Source: Enterobacteriaceae bacterium UBA3516 (GTDB taxonomy: Bacteria; Pseudomonadota; Gammaproteobacteria; Enterobacterales; Enterobacteriaceae). Taken from it: a stretch of 10,491 nt of DNA. Position numbers and translations under genes: made by a program. A model generated the notes under the pieces. That model was not told where the DNA came from. It made no database searches and saw only the letters and a list, made by a program, of their open reading frames with translations. The stretch covers positions 1 through 10,491 of the forward strand of contig DFPL01000311.1 of the NCBI GenBank assembly GCA_002377245.1, in the 5' to 3' direction. Positions 1 to 5,635 of the stretch are shown here, one piece after another. The stretch's first letter is position 1. The number at the start of each line of letters is the position of its first letter.

Positions 1-837
1 CACAAAGAGCGCATTGTCACGCTACTGCGGCGTGAAGGGCACGTTGTGGGCTTTATGGGTGATGGCATCAACGATGCGCCGGCGCTGCGAGCAGCGGACA
101 TTGGTATTTCCGTTGACGGCGCGGTGGATATCGCCCGTGAAGCTGCCGATATCATCCTGTTGGAAAAAAGCCTGATGGTGCTGGAAGAAGGGGTAATAGA
201 AGGGCGCAAAACCTTCGCCAACATGCTGAAATACATAAAAATGACCGCAAGTTCAAATTTCGGTAACGTCTTTAGCGTACTGGTGGCGAGCGCCTTTCTG
301 CCGTTCCTGCCGATGCTGCCGTTACACCTGTTGATTCAGAACCTGCTGTACGATGTGTCCCAGGTGGCGATCCCGTTTGATAATGTGGACGAAGAGCAGA
401 TCCAGAAACCGCAGCGCTGGAACCCGGCGGATCTGGGGCGCTTTATGATCTTCTTCGGCCCGATAAGCTCCATCTTCGACATCCTTACCTTCTGCGTGAT
501 GTGGTGGGTGTTTAAGGCGAACGTGCCGGAAGCGCAGACCCTGTTCCAGTCCGGCTGGTTTGTGGTTGGGTTGCTGTCACAAACGCTGATTGTGCATATG
601 ATCCGTACCCGTCGCGTGCCGTTTATCCAGAGCCGCGCCGCCTGGCCGCTGATCGTCATGACGCTAATGGTGATTGTGGTGGGTATTGCGTTGCCGTTCT
701 CACCGCTGGCGAGCTATCTGCAACTACAGGCACTGCCGCTCGCCTATTTCCCGTGGCTGATTGCCATTCTGGCAGGCTATATGACGCTGACCCAACTGGT
801 AAAAGGGTTCTACAGCCGCCGGTATGGCTGGCAGTAA
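1..837 (+). CDS. mgtA: Magnesium-transporting P-type ATPase, C-terminal part (5' end outside window)
   Basis: Inner-membrane P-type ATPase (P3B, MgtA/MgtB type) that imports Mg2+ using ATP. The frame is open from base 1 and ends at the TAA of 835-837, giving the last 278 residues; E. coli MgtA has about 898, so roughly the last third is present. The fragment opens at the end of the phosphorylation domain, where the hinge motif GDGINDAPAL (fragment residues 20-29) carries the conserved Asp pair needed for Mg2+-dependent phosphate handling. After it come the hydrophobic segments of the C-terminal membrane domain, including the conserved stretch QNLLYDVSQVAIPFDN that contributes Asn and Asp to the transport site. 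The end GFYSRRYGWQ matches E. coli MgtA as I recall it. Nothing is disrupted. The mgtL/leader control region would lie upstream, outside the window. Family identity is near certain; MgtB is less likely given the ridA-pyrBI neighbourhood. Confidence 0.96.
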   Translation, partial: HKERIVTLLRREGHVVGFMGDGINDAPALRAADIGISVDGAVDIAREAADIILLEKSLMVLEEGVIEGRKTFANMLKYIKMTASSNFGNVFSVLVASAFLPFLPMLPLHLLIQNLLYDVSQVAIPFDNVDEEQIQKPQRWNPADLGRFMIFFGPISSIFDILTFCVMWWVFKANVPEAQTLFQSGWFVVGLLSQTLIVHMIRTRRVPFIQSRAAWPLIVMTLMVIVVGIALPFSPLASYLQLQALPLAYFPWLIAILAGYMTLTQLVKGFYSRRYGWQ

Positions 838-842
838 TCTCA

Positions 843-877
843 CCTCCTGGCTGCTACGGCAGCCAGGAGGCTTTCTC
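843..877 (+). terminator. Rho-independent terminator after mgtA
   Basis: A perfect 12-bp stem (CCTCCTGGCTGC at 843-854 with GCAGCCAGGAGG at 859-870) closes on a TACG tetraloop six bases after the mgtA stop and is followed by CTTTCTCT. The U tract is broken, but the stem is very stable, so it should end mgtA transcription. Confidence 0.85.
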
Positions 878-972
878 TGTAAGCCCTTTATAACTCGCTG
901 TACAGAGACTAAATTTTTTCCGAAATAATTAATGTTTAAAGCTACTTATCAGAACAGCTCAAATAGTGGTGT

Positions 973-1000
973 TAGCGTAATAGAATAATTATTACCGCTA
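973..1000. repeat. Imperfect inverted repeat between mgtA and the first small gene
   Basis: TAGCGTAATA (973-982) faces TATTACCGCTA (990-1000) across a 7-base AT-rich loop; one extra C breaks the symmetry. TTGGTCTTTTC follows. It could be a weak terminator or a binding site. The rest of 878-1090 is AT-rich and shows no gene and no convincing promoter. Confidence 0.35.
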
Positions 1001-1120
1001 TTGGTCTTTTCATGATTAATATAAATTCAATCGTGTTGTTATTACGCGGCGATTTTCATCAACAGTGTCTGGCCAGAGAGTTCAACATATTTGGCACGAT
1101 TGAGACCGAGGTTAAATGGC

Positions 1121-1534
1121 ATGACTGAACGTGGGTATGCCTTTTTGCTGTCGAAGATAGTCCGCATCGTTACGGTTGCTGCTTTTTTTTATATGCTCTA
1201 TGTGATTTGCGCTTGCTGGGATTTTGTACGTGAAAGCAGTGAACTGGTGGCCGTGCAATGGTGCCGTAATGATCAATCACGTTTCCATTACGCAGATGAG
1301 CTCTCCAGGCATGGACTATACGTTTATCTGGAAAAATCATCAGGGAAAGTCATGGTAAGAGAAATGAGCATCGCCCTTGCCAGCCCCTTTCAGCCTTACA
1401 GATATCGTTACCAGACTATTGGGTACGAAAGTAACATTCAGACAGCCAGAGAGAAATGGGGCGCCATTAAATGTCTGGAGCACAATAAAGCCCTTATCGG
1501 TACATCGGGTTATGTTTTCTCATGGGGAGCATAA
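1121..1534 (+). CDS. Hypothetical single-pass membrane-anchored protein
   Basis: Not recognised. The chosen ATG at 1121 has GAGG nine bases upstream (1108-1111); an in-frame TTG at 1091 has no ribosome site and is rejected. The 137-residue product starts with a short basic head, then a hydrophobic segment at about residues 13-33, then a soluble domain that by the positive-inside rule should face the periplasm. That domain has just two cysteines, C48 and C118, which could form a disulfide, and is rich in Tyr and Arg around 93-102. Base composition is clearly more AT-rich than mgtA or pyrBI. The next gene starts three bases after the stop, so the two are very probably cotranscribed. The pair sits between mgtA and ridA, which adjoin in E. 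coli, so it is accessory. It could be an envelope or immunity-type protein, but nothing in the sequence shows a function. Confidence 0.7.
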   Translation: MTERGYAFLLSKIVRIVTVAAFFYMLYVICACWDFVRESSELVAVQWCRNDQSRFHYADELSRHGLYVYLEKSSGKVMVREMSIALASPFQPYRYRYQTIGYESNIQTAREKWGAIKCLEHNKALIGTSGYVFSWGA

Positions 1535-1537
1535 GCT

Positions 1538-1906
1538 GTGAGTTATTTTCTACGGCAATTCAGTGGAAGCCTTATTTTTTTACTGCTGGTTATGATGGTT
1601 TGTCTTTTTTTTATTGGTTCAGCCCAGCGGTATAACGATATTGTCAGCTTCAGAATCGACAATGAAATGATTTCCACACTGGAAAGAGTGCGAAATGAAG
1701 ATGCTGATGTGCTGAAGATGAATGTTTATCGCTCCAGAATAAATTGGATTGCAGGTCGAGTTTGTCTCTCTAAATATATTGAATCTCAAACTACAAACCC
1801 AATGGAACTGTATAACTGGACGATTGATGACTTTGCAATGGGAGTGGTGACTTTAAATAACAATGGAAAAGTATTGGTTTATTCCTTTACTGACTGTTCA
1901 GGCTAA
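1538..1906 (+). CDS. Hypothetical single-pass membrane-anchored protein
   Basis: Not recognised. It starts at GTG 1538, three bases after the preceding stop, with a strong GGGGAG at 1524-1529 inside the end of the upstream gene; this points to translational coupling. The 122-residue product has a short N-terminal head, one hydrophobic segment at about residues 10-28 and a mainly hydrophilic domain predicted to be outside the cytoplasm. Like its neighbour it has two cysteines in that domain, C76 and C120, the second three residues from the end. The shared design (N-terminal anchor, small exported domain, one possible disulfide) suggests the two act together, but I see no clear sequence similarity between them. 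It is AT-rich. Its stop codon directly abuts the stop of the convergent minus-strand gene, and I see no terminator between them. Confidence 0.68.
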   Translation: MSYFLRQFSGSLIFLLLVMMVCLFFIGSAQRYNDIVSFRIDNEMISTLERVRNEDADVLKMNVYRSRINWIAGRVCLSKYIESQTTNPMELYNWTIDDFAMGVVTLNNNGKVLVYSFTDCSG

Positions 1907-2365
1907 TTATTTAAAAACAAGCTGGATCAACCCATATCCCAGTGAGCCGAAAACCAGAAGCAGGATGGTCCAGCAAAACAGGTAAAACGCATTACTCGCC
2001 CCCACGCCAGAGCGGGCGAGGAAGGTGTTCTCTTTTTTAATGTGTTTTGCAGACAGTGCGCGGTAGCGGCAGATGTAACTCACGCAGTAAAACAGGAAAA
2101 GGGGGATCGTCCAGATCGCGACGGCCTTTGAGAAGATCAGTGCCAGCATCACGGAGGCAACCAGGAAGCCGAGAAAGACGAACGATGCCGTGGTTTCCAT
2201 CTTTTTTAATTCACTGCGGATGTGCTGGGCATGGCGTTCCTGCCAGCGGCGAAGCGTGCTCATGCTAAAGCCATGCGTCTCGCACAGTTCTTTTTCCGGG
2301 GTGCCGCTTTTTGTCTGCTGGAGAAAGGCGGCAATTTGCTCTTCGGTAAAGCGCGCTTGAGCCAT
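1907..2365 (-). CDS. Transposase-type helix-turn-helix fused to a three-helix membrane domain
   Basis: A 152-residue protein in two unlike parts. Residues 5-45 (RFTEEQIAAFLQQ, then GTPEKELCETHGFSMSTLRRW) read like the DNA-binding head of IS3-family OrfA transposases (HTH_Tnp_1). Residues 60-151 show no transposase sequence; instead there are three hydrophobic segments, about 60-79, 81-99 and 126-150, split by a basic loop (RYRALSAKHIKKEN). The start at 2365 has GGAGG seven bases upstream and is preferred to an out-of-frame ATG at 2367-2369. The frame is intact and no inverted repeats, target duplications or OrfB flank it, so it is not a live insertion sequence. It faces the two small envelope genes. 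It could be a membrane-tethered DNA-binding protein, or a membrane protein whose head only resembles the HTH. Function unknown. Confidence 0.72.
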   Translation of the reverse strand: MAQARFTEEQIAAFLQQTKSGTPEKELCETHGFSMSTLRRWQERHAQHIRSELKKMETTASFVFLGFLVASVMLALIFSKAVAIWTIPLFLFYCVSYICRYRALSAKHIKKENTFLARSGVGASNAFYLFCWTILLLVFGSLGYGLIQLVFK

Positions 2366-2418
2366 TCATCTCCCTCCATGGCGAGAGCGGTTTAGGGGCT
2401 GAAAACAGGGGCGTTCGG

Positions 2419-2452
2419 ATAAAAGATAATCCAGGCCTCGACCCGGATTACC
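2419..2452 (-). terminator. Rho-independent terminator after ridA
   Basis: Read on the minus strand, an 11-bp stem (2452-2442 with 2435-2425, two G-U pairs) closes on a 6-base loop and is followed by TTTT (2424-2421). It begins 13 bases after the ridA stop. Confidence 0.82.
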
Positions 2453-2465
2453 CTTCAGACAGAGA

Positions 2466-2852
2466 TTAGCGGCGAACGGCGATGGCTTCGATCTCGATCT
2501 TCACATCTTTCGGCAGACGGGCCACTTCTACGCAGGAGCGCGCCGGGAAAGTTGCGTTGTGCTCGGTGAAAAAAGCTTCGTAAGTGGCGTTAACGGTAGC
2601 GAAATCATTCAGATCTTTCACGAATACCGTTGTTTTAACAATATCACCCACCTTCAGACCAGCGGCTTCGACGATGGCCTGCACGTTTTCCAGCGACTGG
2701 CGCGCCTGGGCTGCAATGTCTTCCGGTACGCTTCCGGTTTTGGGATCCACCGGGATCTGACCGGAGGTGATGATCATGCTGCCAAGATCAACGCCCTGAA
2801 CATAAGGGCCGATTGCTGCAGGTGCATTTTCCGTCGCGATAGTTTTGGTCAT
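2466..2852 (-). CDS. ridA: 2-iminobutanoate/2-iminopropanoate deaminase RidA
   Basis: Cytosolic trimeric enzyme of the YjgF/YER057c/UK114 family. It hydrolyses reactive enamine/imine intermediates released by PLP enzymes such as threonine dehydratase (IlvA), giving 2-ketoacid and ammonia and protecting other PLP enzymes from 2-aminoacrylate. The 128-residue length is the family norm. The C-terminal signature has the active-site Arg105 and Cys107 in PARSCVEVARLP (103-114) and Glu120 in KIEIEAIAV. The head, from TKTIATENAPAAIGPYVQG onward, is almost the E. coli sequence as I recall it. ATG 2852 is preceded by AGGAGA at the right distance. The gene lies downstream of pyrI, as in E. coli, with its own TATAAT box and its own terminator. 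Confidence 0.98.
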   Translation of the reverse strand: MTKTIATENAPAAIGPYVQGVDLGSMIITSGQIPVDPKTGSVPEDIAAQARQSLENVQAIVEAAGLKVGDIVKTTVFVKDLNDFATVNATYEAFFTEHNATFPARSCVEVARLPKDVKIEIEAIAVRR

Positions 2853-2876
2853 GTTATCTCCTGAAGAACAGCGGTA

Positions 2877-2931
2877 AAAAGGTCGGGGTCATTATACCCA
2901 TCATGCTCTAAGTTGCATGCCTGATGACCCC
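2877..2931 (-). terminator. Terminator of the pyrBI operon, overlapping the ridA promoter
   Basis: On the minus strand, GGGGTCAT (2931-2924) pairs with ATGACCCC (2892-2885); an inner match, CATCAGGCATGC against GCATGATG, extends the arm imperfectly. A run of five T (2880-2876) follows after GACC. It lies 22 bases after the pyrI stop and fits an intrinsic terminator. The 3' arm contains the likely ridA -10 box. Confidence 0.7.
2891..2896 (-). promoter_or_regulatory. Likely -10 box of the ridA promoter
   Basis: Read on the minus strand this is a perfect TATAAT, 38 bases before the ridA start codon. No good -35 hexamer lies 16-18 bases upstream (the region reads CATGCA/GCATGC), so the promoter may be weak or need an activator. 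It sits inside the pyrBI terminator hairpin. Confidence 0.55.
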
Positions 2932-2953
2932 GTTTGTTCACCTTGGCGCGCGA

Positions 2954-3415
2954 TTAACCGCGCAGTACCACCGCATGGGCAAACTCTTTCTCGCAATATT
3001 TGCACTTCAGGGCGATATCATTCGCGCGTTTTTTCACGGCAAAACTGGATGCCACCGGCTCAGCATGGCTGATGCAGTTGCTGTTCGGGCAGACCAGCAC
3101 GCTGTCGATACGCTCCGGCAGTTTCGGGTGCGACTTACTCACCACATCGTAATTGTCGATGCGATTCACCGTCGCCAGCGGGGCATACAGCGCCAGCTGA
3201 TCGACCTGCTCGTCGGTCAGGAAGGTATTTTCAATTTTGATCAGATCCTTGCGGCCCATCTCTCCGGACGGCAGATTCAGACCGATGGTGATGCGCTGGT
3301 CGGTTTCGGTCAGCTTGAACAGGGTCAGCAGCTTAAAGCCGATCTGAGCCGGAATATGGTCAATCACGGTGCCACGTTTGATGGCTTCAACCTGGAGTTT
3401 ATTGTCGTGTGTCAT
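2954..3415 (-). CDS. pyrI: Aspartate carbamoyltransferase regulatory chain
   Basis: Regulatory subunit of aspartate transcarbamoylase; it carries no catalysis but binds CTP/UTP (inhibitors) and ATP (activator) and transmits the effect to the PyrB trimers in the 2x(3)+3x(2) holoenzyme. The 153 residues match E. coli PyrI in length. The N-terminal allosteric domain has the nucleotide-site residues around K60 and K94. The C-terminal zinc domain keeps all four cysteines, C109, C114, C138 and C141 (CPNSNC and CKYC). The ATG at 3415 follows the pyrB stop by 11 bases and has only a modest AAAAAGAG ribosome site, so translation is probably coupled to pyrB. It is expressed from the pyrL-pyrB promoter and subject to its attenuation. 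Confidence 0.98.
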   Translation of the reverse strand: MTHDNKLQVEAIKRGTVIDHIPAQIGFKLLTLFKLTETDQRITIGLNLPSGEMGRKDLIKIENTFLTDEQVDQLALYAPLATVNRIDNYDVVSKSHPKLPERIDSVLVCPNSNCISHAEPVASSFAVKKRANDIALKCKYCEKEFAHAVVLRG

Positions 3416-3426
3416 CTCTTTTTCCC

Positions 3427-4362
3427 CTACAGAGCCAAATCACTATTCAGAACCAGTGCCAGTATCGCCTGGCGCGCAAAGATGCCATTGCCCGCCTGCT
3501 GGAAGTACCAGGCGTGTGGGGTCTTATCGACATCGGTGGTGATTTCATCCACGCGCGGCAGCGGGTGCAGTACCTTCATATTGCTACGCGCTCCGGTCAG
3601 GTCGCTGGCACGCAGAATGAATTGCGCCTTCACGTTGGCGTATTCTGACGGGTCCAGGCGCTCTTTCTGCACGCGGGTCATATAGAGAATGTCGACGTCA
3701 CTCATCACCTCTTCAATGCTGGCGTGAATGCTCCAGGCCAGCCCTTTTTCATCCAGCATGTCGAGAATGTACTGCGGCATTGCCAGGGCATCCGGGGCGA
3801 TAAAGTAGAACCGGTTGCCGTTAAATTTCGCCAGCGCCTGCGCCAGTGAGTGCACGGTGCGACCATATTTCAGGTCGCCGACCATGGCGATATTGAGGTT
3901 TTCCAGCCGGCCCTGGGTCTCCTGAATGGTGAACAGATCGAGCAGGGTTTGCGTTGGGTGCTGATTCGCGCCGTCGCCGGCGTTAAGGATAGGGATGCCG
4001 CCAGAGAACTCGGTCGCCAGACGTGCGGCCCCTTCCTGCGGGTGGCGCATGACAATCGCATCCACATAGGTGCTGATGACGGAGATGGTGTCCGCCAGGG
4101 TTTCGCCCTTCTTGCCGAGCGATGTGTTGCTACTGTCCGAGAAGCCGACCACGCTCGCCCCCAGGCGATGGATGGAGGTCTCAAATGACAGGCGAGTTCG
4201 GGTAGAGGCTTCAAAGAAGCAGCTGGCGATCACTTTGTGCTTGAGTAACTCCGGCTGCGGGTTGGCTTTCAGTCGGGCGGCAGTGTTCAGCACCAGTTCA
4301 AGTTCTTCGCGGCTGAGATCGTTTATGGAAATGATATGTTTTTGATATAGCGGATTAGCCAT
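3427..4362 (-). CDS. pyrB: Aspartate carbamoyltransferase catalytic chain
   Basis: Cytosolic catalytic subunit of aspartate transcarbamoylase: carbamoyl phosphate + L-aspartate gives N-carbamoyl-L-aspartate, the first committed step of pyrimidine synthesis. The ATG at 4362 gives 311 residues starting MANPLYQK, exactly the E. coli length; the in-frame upstream extension (13 codons) runs into the attenuator T tract and is not used. The carbamoyl phosphate loop STRTR is at residues 53-57, the mobile-loop LGKKGET at 82-88, HPTQTL near 135 and the aspartate-site loop RVQKERLDP downstream. The ribosome site is AGGAGA (4373-4368). It leads the pyrBI operon, just after the leader peptide and attenuator. 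Confidence 0.98.
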   Translation of the reverse strand: MANPLYQKHIISINDLSREELELVLNTAARLKANPQPELLKHKVIASCFFEASTRTRLSFETSIHRLGASVVGFSDSSNTSLGKKGETLADTISVISTYVDAIVMRHPQEGAARLATEFSGGIPILNAGDGANQHPTQTLLDLFTIQETQGRLENLNIAMVGDLKYGRTVHSLAQALAKFNGNRFYFIAPDALAMPQYILDMLDEKGLAWSIHASIEEVMSDVDILYMTRVQKERLDPSEYANVKAQFILRASDLTGARSNMKVLHPLPRVDEITTDVDKTPHAWYFQQAGNGIFARQAILALVLNSDLAL

Positions 4363-4501
4363 GGTTATCTCCTGACGACTGCGCAAAAAAAAGCCCCTCA
4401 ATAGAGGGGCTGTGGAATGGGGTGATCACTGGGAAGAAAAACGGCAGGCCTGCGTCCTTTTTCAGACGCCCAGGGACATTATGTCGAACACACTGGACCA
4501 T
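4355..4501 (-). CDS. pyrL: pyrBI operon leader peptide PyrL
   Basis: Short leader whose translation couples the ribosome to RNA polymerase and decides attenuation. ATG at 4501 follows a strong GGGAGGA; the head MVQCVRH and the core RLKKDAGLPFFFP resemble E. coli PyrL closely. The codons for the Phe triplet and neighbours give the U-rich tract (about 4441-4432) where polymerase pauses when UTP is low. The frame continues through the attenuator hairpin, its T tract and the pyrB ribosome site, and ends at the TAA of 4357-4355, giving 48 residues that overlap the first eight bases of pyrB. The E. coli version is 44 residues as I recall, ending before pyrB. The gene identity is secure; the overlap with pyrB is read directly from the sequence. 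Confidence 0.9.
   Translation of the reverse strand: MVQCVRHNVPGRLKKDAGLPFFFPVITPFHSPSIEGLFFAQSSGDNHG
4385..4411 (-). terminator. pyrBI attenuator
   Basis: On the minus strand AGCCCCTC (4411-4404) pairs perfectly with GAGGGGCT (4399-4392) across a four-base loop, followed by eight T (4392-4385). It lies inside the pyrL reading frame, 22 bases before pyrB. In the known mechanism a closely following ribosome blocks hairpin formation when UTP is scarce, so transcription enters pyrB. Confidence 0.95.
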
Positions 4502-4513
4502 GCTTCCTCCCGG

Positions 4514-4554
4514 CAAATTGTCCGCGATTATACTCAGCTACTTTTCGGTTTCAA
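4514..4554 (-). promoter_or_regulatory. pyrBI promoter and UTP-sensitive start site
   Basis: Minus-strand TTGAAA (4554-4549), a 16-base spacer, then a perfect TATAAT (4532-4527). Seven bases later comes AATTTG (4519-4514), the same initially transcribed sequence known in E. coli pyrBI, where high UTP causes slippage in the U run (reiterative AAUUUU synthesis) and abortive release. That control is inferred here from the conserved motif. Confidence 0.85.
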
Positions 4555-4593
4555 GCGATTAATGCAACATTTGCGTCAGGCAATCGGTTTATT

Positions 4594-4607
4594 TGCATAT
4601 AAATGCA
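4594..4607. promoter_or_regulatory. Palindrome in the pyrL-tabA intergenic region (possible operator)
   Basis: TGCAT (4594-4598) and ATGCA (4603-4607) form an inverted repeat around ATAA. The layout resembles an ARG box (TGAAT-N4-ATTCA) with one symmetric change, and a second AT-rich partial dyad follows at about 4612-4630. It lies about 40 bases upstream of the pyrBI -35 and before tabA, so either could be the target. Identity is uncertain. Confidence 0.25.
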
Positions 4608-4777
4608 TATTTAATAAATAACTAATTATTTTGTATGCGTGTGAATAGTTGTACTGACCATCTGGTGGAATAAACATGCGTAAGCGCAACTCTTCGGTAA
4701 AAAGGGGTGGTGAGCATCGTCATTTTTCCGTATAAAAAGCTAAAAATGAAACGATGTTTTATCTTGAGGAGATAGCT

Positions 4778-5230
4778 ATGATCGTTGGCAACATTCACCA
4801 CTTACAAAGCTGGCTGCCGGAAGAGCTGCGCCAGGCCATTGAACACGTCAAAGCCCACGTGACGGATGCCACCCCGACCGGGAAGCATGATATTGACGGT
4901 AATAACCTGTTTTATCTCGTTTCTGAAGACATGACTCAGCCGTTTGCCGAGCGCCGCGCGGAATATCACGCCCGTTATCTGGATATCCAGATTGTGCTCA
5001 AAGGTCAGGAAGGGATGACATTCAGTACGCTGCCCGCAGGCGCGCCGGACACCGACTGGCTGGCAGATAAAGATATCGCATTCCTGCCGGAAGGCGGCCA
5101 GGAAAAAACGGTGGTGCTGAGCGAAGGGGATTTTGTGGTGTTCTACCCAGGAGAAGTCCATAAACCGCTGTGTGCCGTGGGCGCGCCCGCACAGGTGCGT
5201 AAAGTGGTTGTGAAGGTTTTAGTAGCCTGA
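4778..5230 (+). CDS. tabA: TabA, YhcH/YjgK/YiaL family cupin-like protein
   Basis: Cytosolic protein of the DUF386 (YhcH/YjgK/YiaL) family. In E. coli TabA is linked to biofilm formation and toxin-antitoxin effects; relatives such as YhcH/NanQ act as sugar anomerases, so a small-molecule or sugar role is plausible. ATG 4778 has TGAGGAG six bases upstream and gives 150 residues, the E. coli length; an upstream in-frame ATG at 4754 has no ribosome site. The conserved blocks are EYHARYLDIQIVLKGQEG (62-79, His64) and DFVVFYPGEVHKPLC (118-132, Glu126, His128), which provide the likely metal-binding residues in the cupin barrel. A weak TATAAA lies at 4731-4736 without a clear -35. In E. coli yjgH and bdcA/bdcR separate pyrL from tabA; they are absent here. 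Confidence 0.95.
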   Translation: MIVGNIHHLQSWLPEELRQAIEHVKAHVTDATPTGKHDIDGNNLFYLVSEDMTQPFAERRAEYHARYLDIQIVLKGQEGMTFSTLPAGAPDTDWLADKDIAFLPEGGQEKTVVLSEGDFVVFYPGEVHKPLCAVGAPAQVRKVVVKVLVA

Positions 5231-5554
5231 CTCGCGTTACCCGTTTCCCCTCATCCTACCAGGGCGAGGGGAGCGATCGCAGTGCGAAGCACCGATTTCT
5301 TTGCGGGGCCGCGGGGATTATAAAGGGGAATGTGGTGTTCCCCTTTACCCGTTCACGTGTCCGGAGATCCATTTCGCCATGAACATAAGGTGAACGGAAC
5401 CCACCTCCCGAGCCGCATCTTCCCCCTCACCCTGGCCCTCCCCCCCCTTATCAGAGCTACACGAACAGCGCACCCAACGAATCTGACTTTCCACTCTCCC
5501 TCCCTGCCTGGCTTCCCCTTACCACATCGCATAACGAAAACATGATGGCGATCT
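5231..5554. other. Non-coding stretch with C-rich repeat remnants
   Basis: No convincing gene lies here. Two related C-rich patches occur, 5245-5272 (CCCCTCATCCTACCAGGG, then CGAGGGG) and 5420-5448 (CCCCTCACCCTGGCCCTC, then a C run). They look like decayed copies of the extragenic repeats that commonly lie between enterobacterial genes. The first can fold with its CCCCTC and GAGGGG ends and may stop tabA transcripts. The low-complexity open frame at 5330-5545 (Pro/Leu/His-rich, no ribosome site) is not a gene. Confidence 0.5.
5321..5347. repeat. Perfect inverted repeat, possible bidirectional terminator
   Basis: TAAAGGGGAA (5321-5330) and TTCCCCTTTA (5338-5347) are exact complements around a 7-base loop. 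The A- and T-flanked GC core would form a similar hairpin with a short TTT tail in either direction, 90 bases after the tabA stop. It could end tabA transcription or insulate the operon to its right. Confidence 0.45.
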
Positions 5555-5582
5555 CATTAATACGTATTATAACGTATTAATG
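5555..5582. promoter_or_regulatory. 28-bp palindromic operator before the sugar-amine operon
   Basis: Two exact 11-base arms, CATTAATACGT (5555-5565) and ACGTATTAATG (5572-5582), surround ATTATA. The centre of symmetry is 67 bases before the deglycase start codon. Perfect symmetry of this length in otherwise unconstrained DNA points to a dimeric repressor site. GntR-family regulators control both the frl and fra loci, so that family is the first guess. A TAATAT at 5595-5600 could be the -10 box, but I see no good -35, so the promoter is not placed. Confidence 0.7.
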
Positions 5583-5635
5583 TTATCCCGAATTTAATAT
5601 CCCTGCGTCTAACTTATGTGGAGATTTTCAACGTT

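Noticed and set aside
1907..2365. Active insertion sequence
   Set aside because: Only a transposase-like HTH head is present; there is no catalytic DDE domain, no second frame and no terminal inverted repeats or target duplication in the flanks.
2924..3685. Long plus-strand open frame of 253 codons
   Set aside because: It lies antisense over pyrI and the end of pyrB, which are certain genes; its composition is that of a shadow frame and it has no suitable ribosome site.
4412..4621. Plus-strand open frame of 69 codons opposite the pyrL leader and promoter
   Set aside because: Antisense to the pyrL/promoter region, which fully explains the sequence; no ribosome site or recognisable product.
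5330..5545. Plus-strand open frame of 71 codons between tabA and the deglycase gene
   Set aside because: Low-complexity Pro/Leu/His-rich product arising from C-rich repeat remnants, begins inside an inverted repeat and has no ribosome site.
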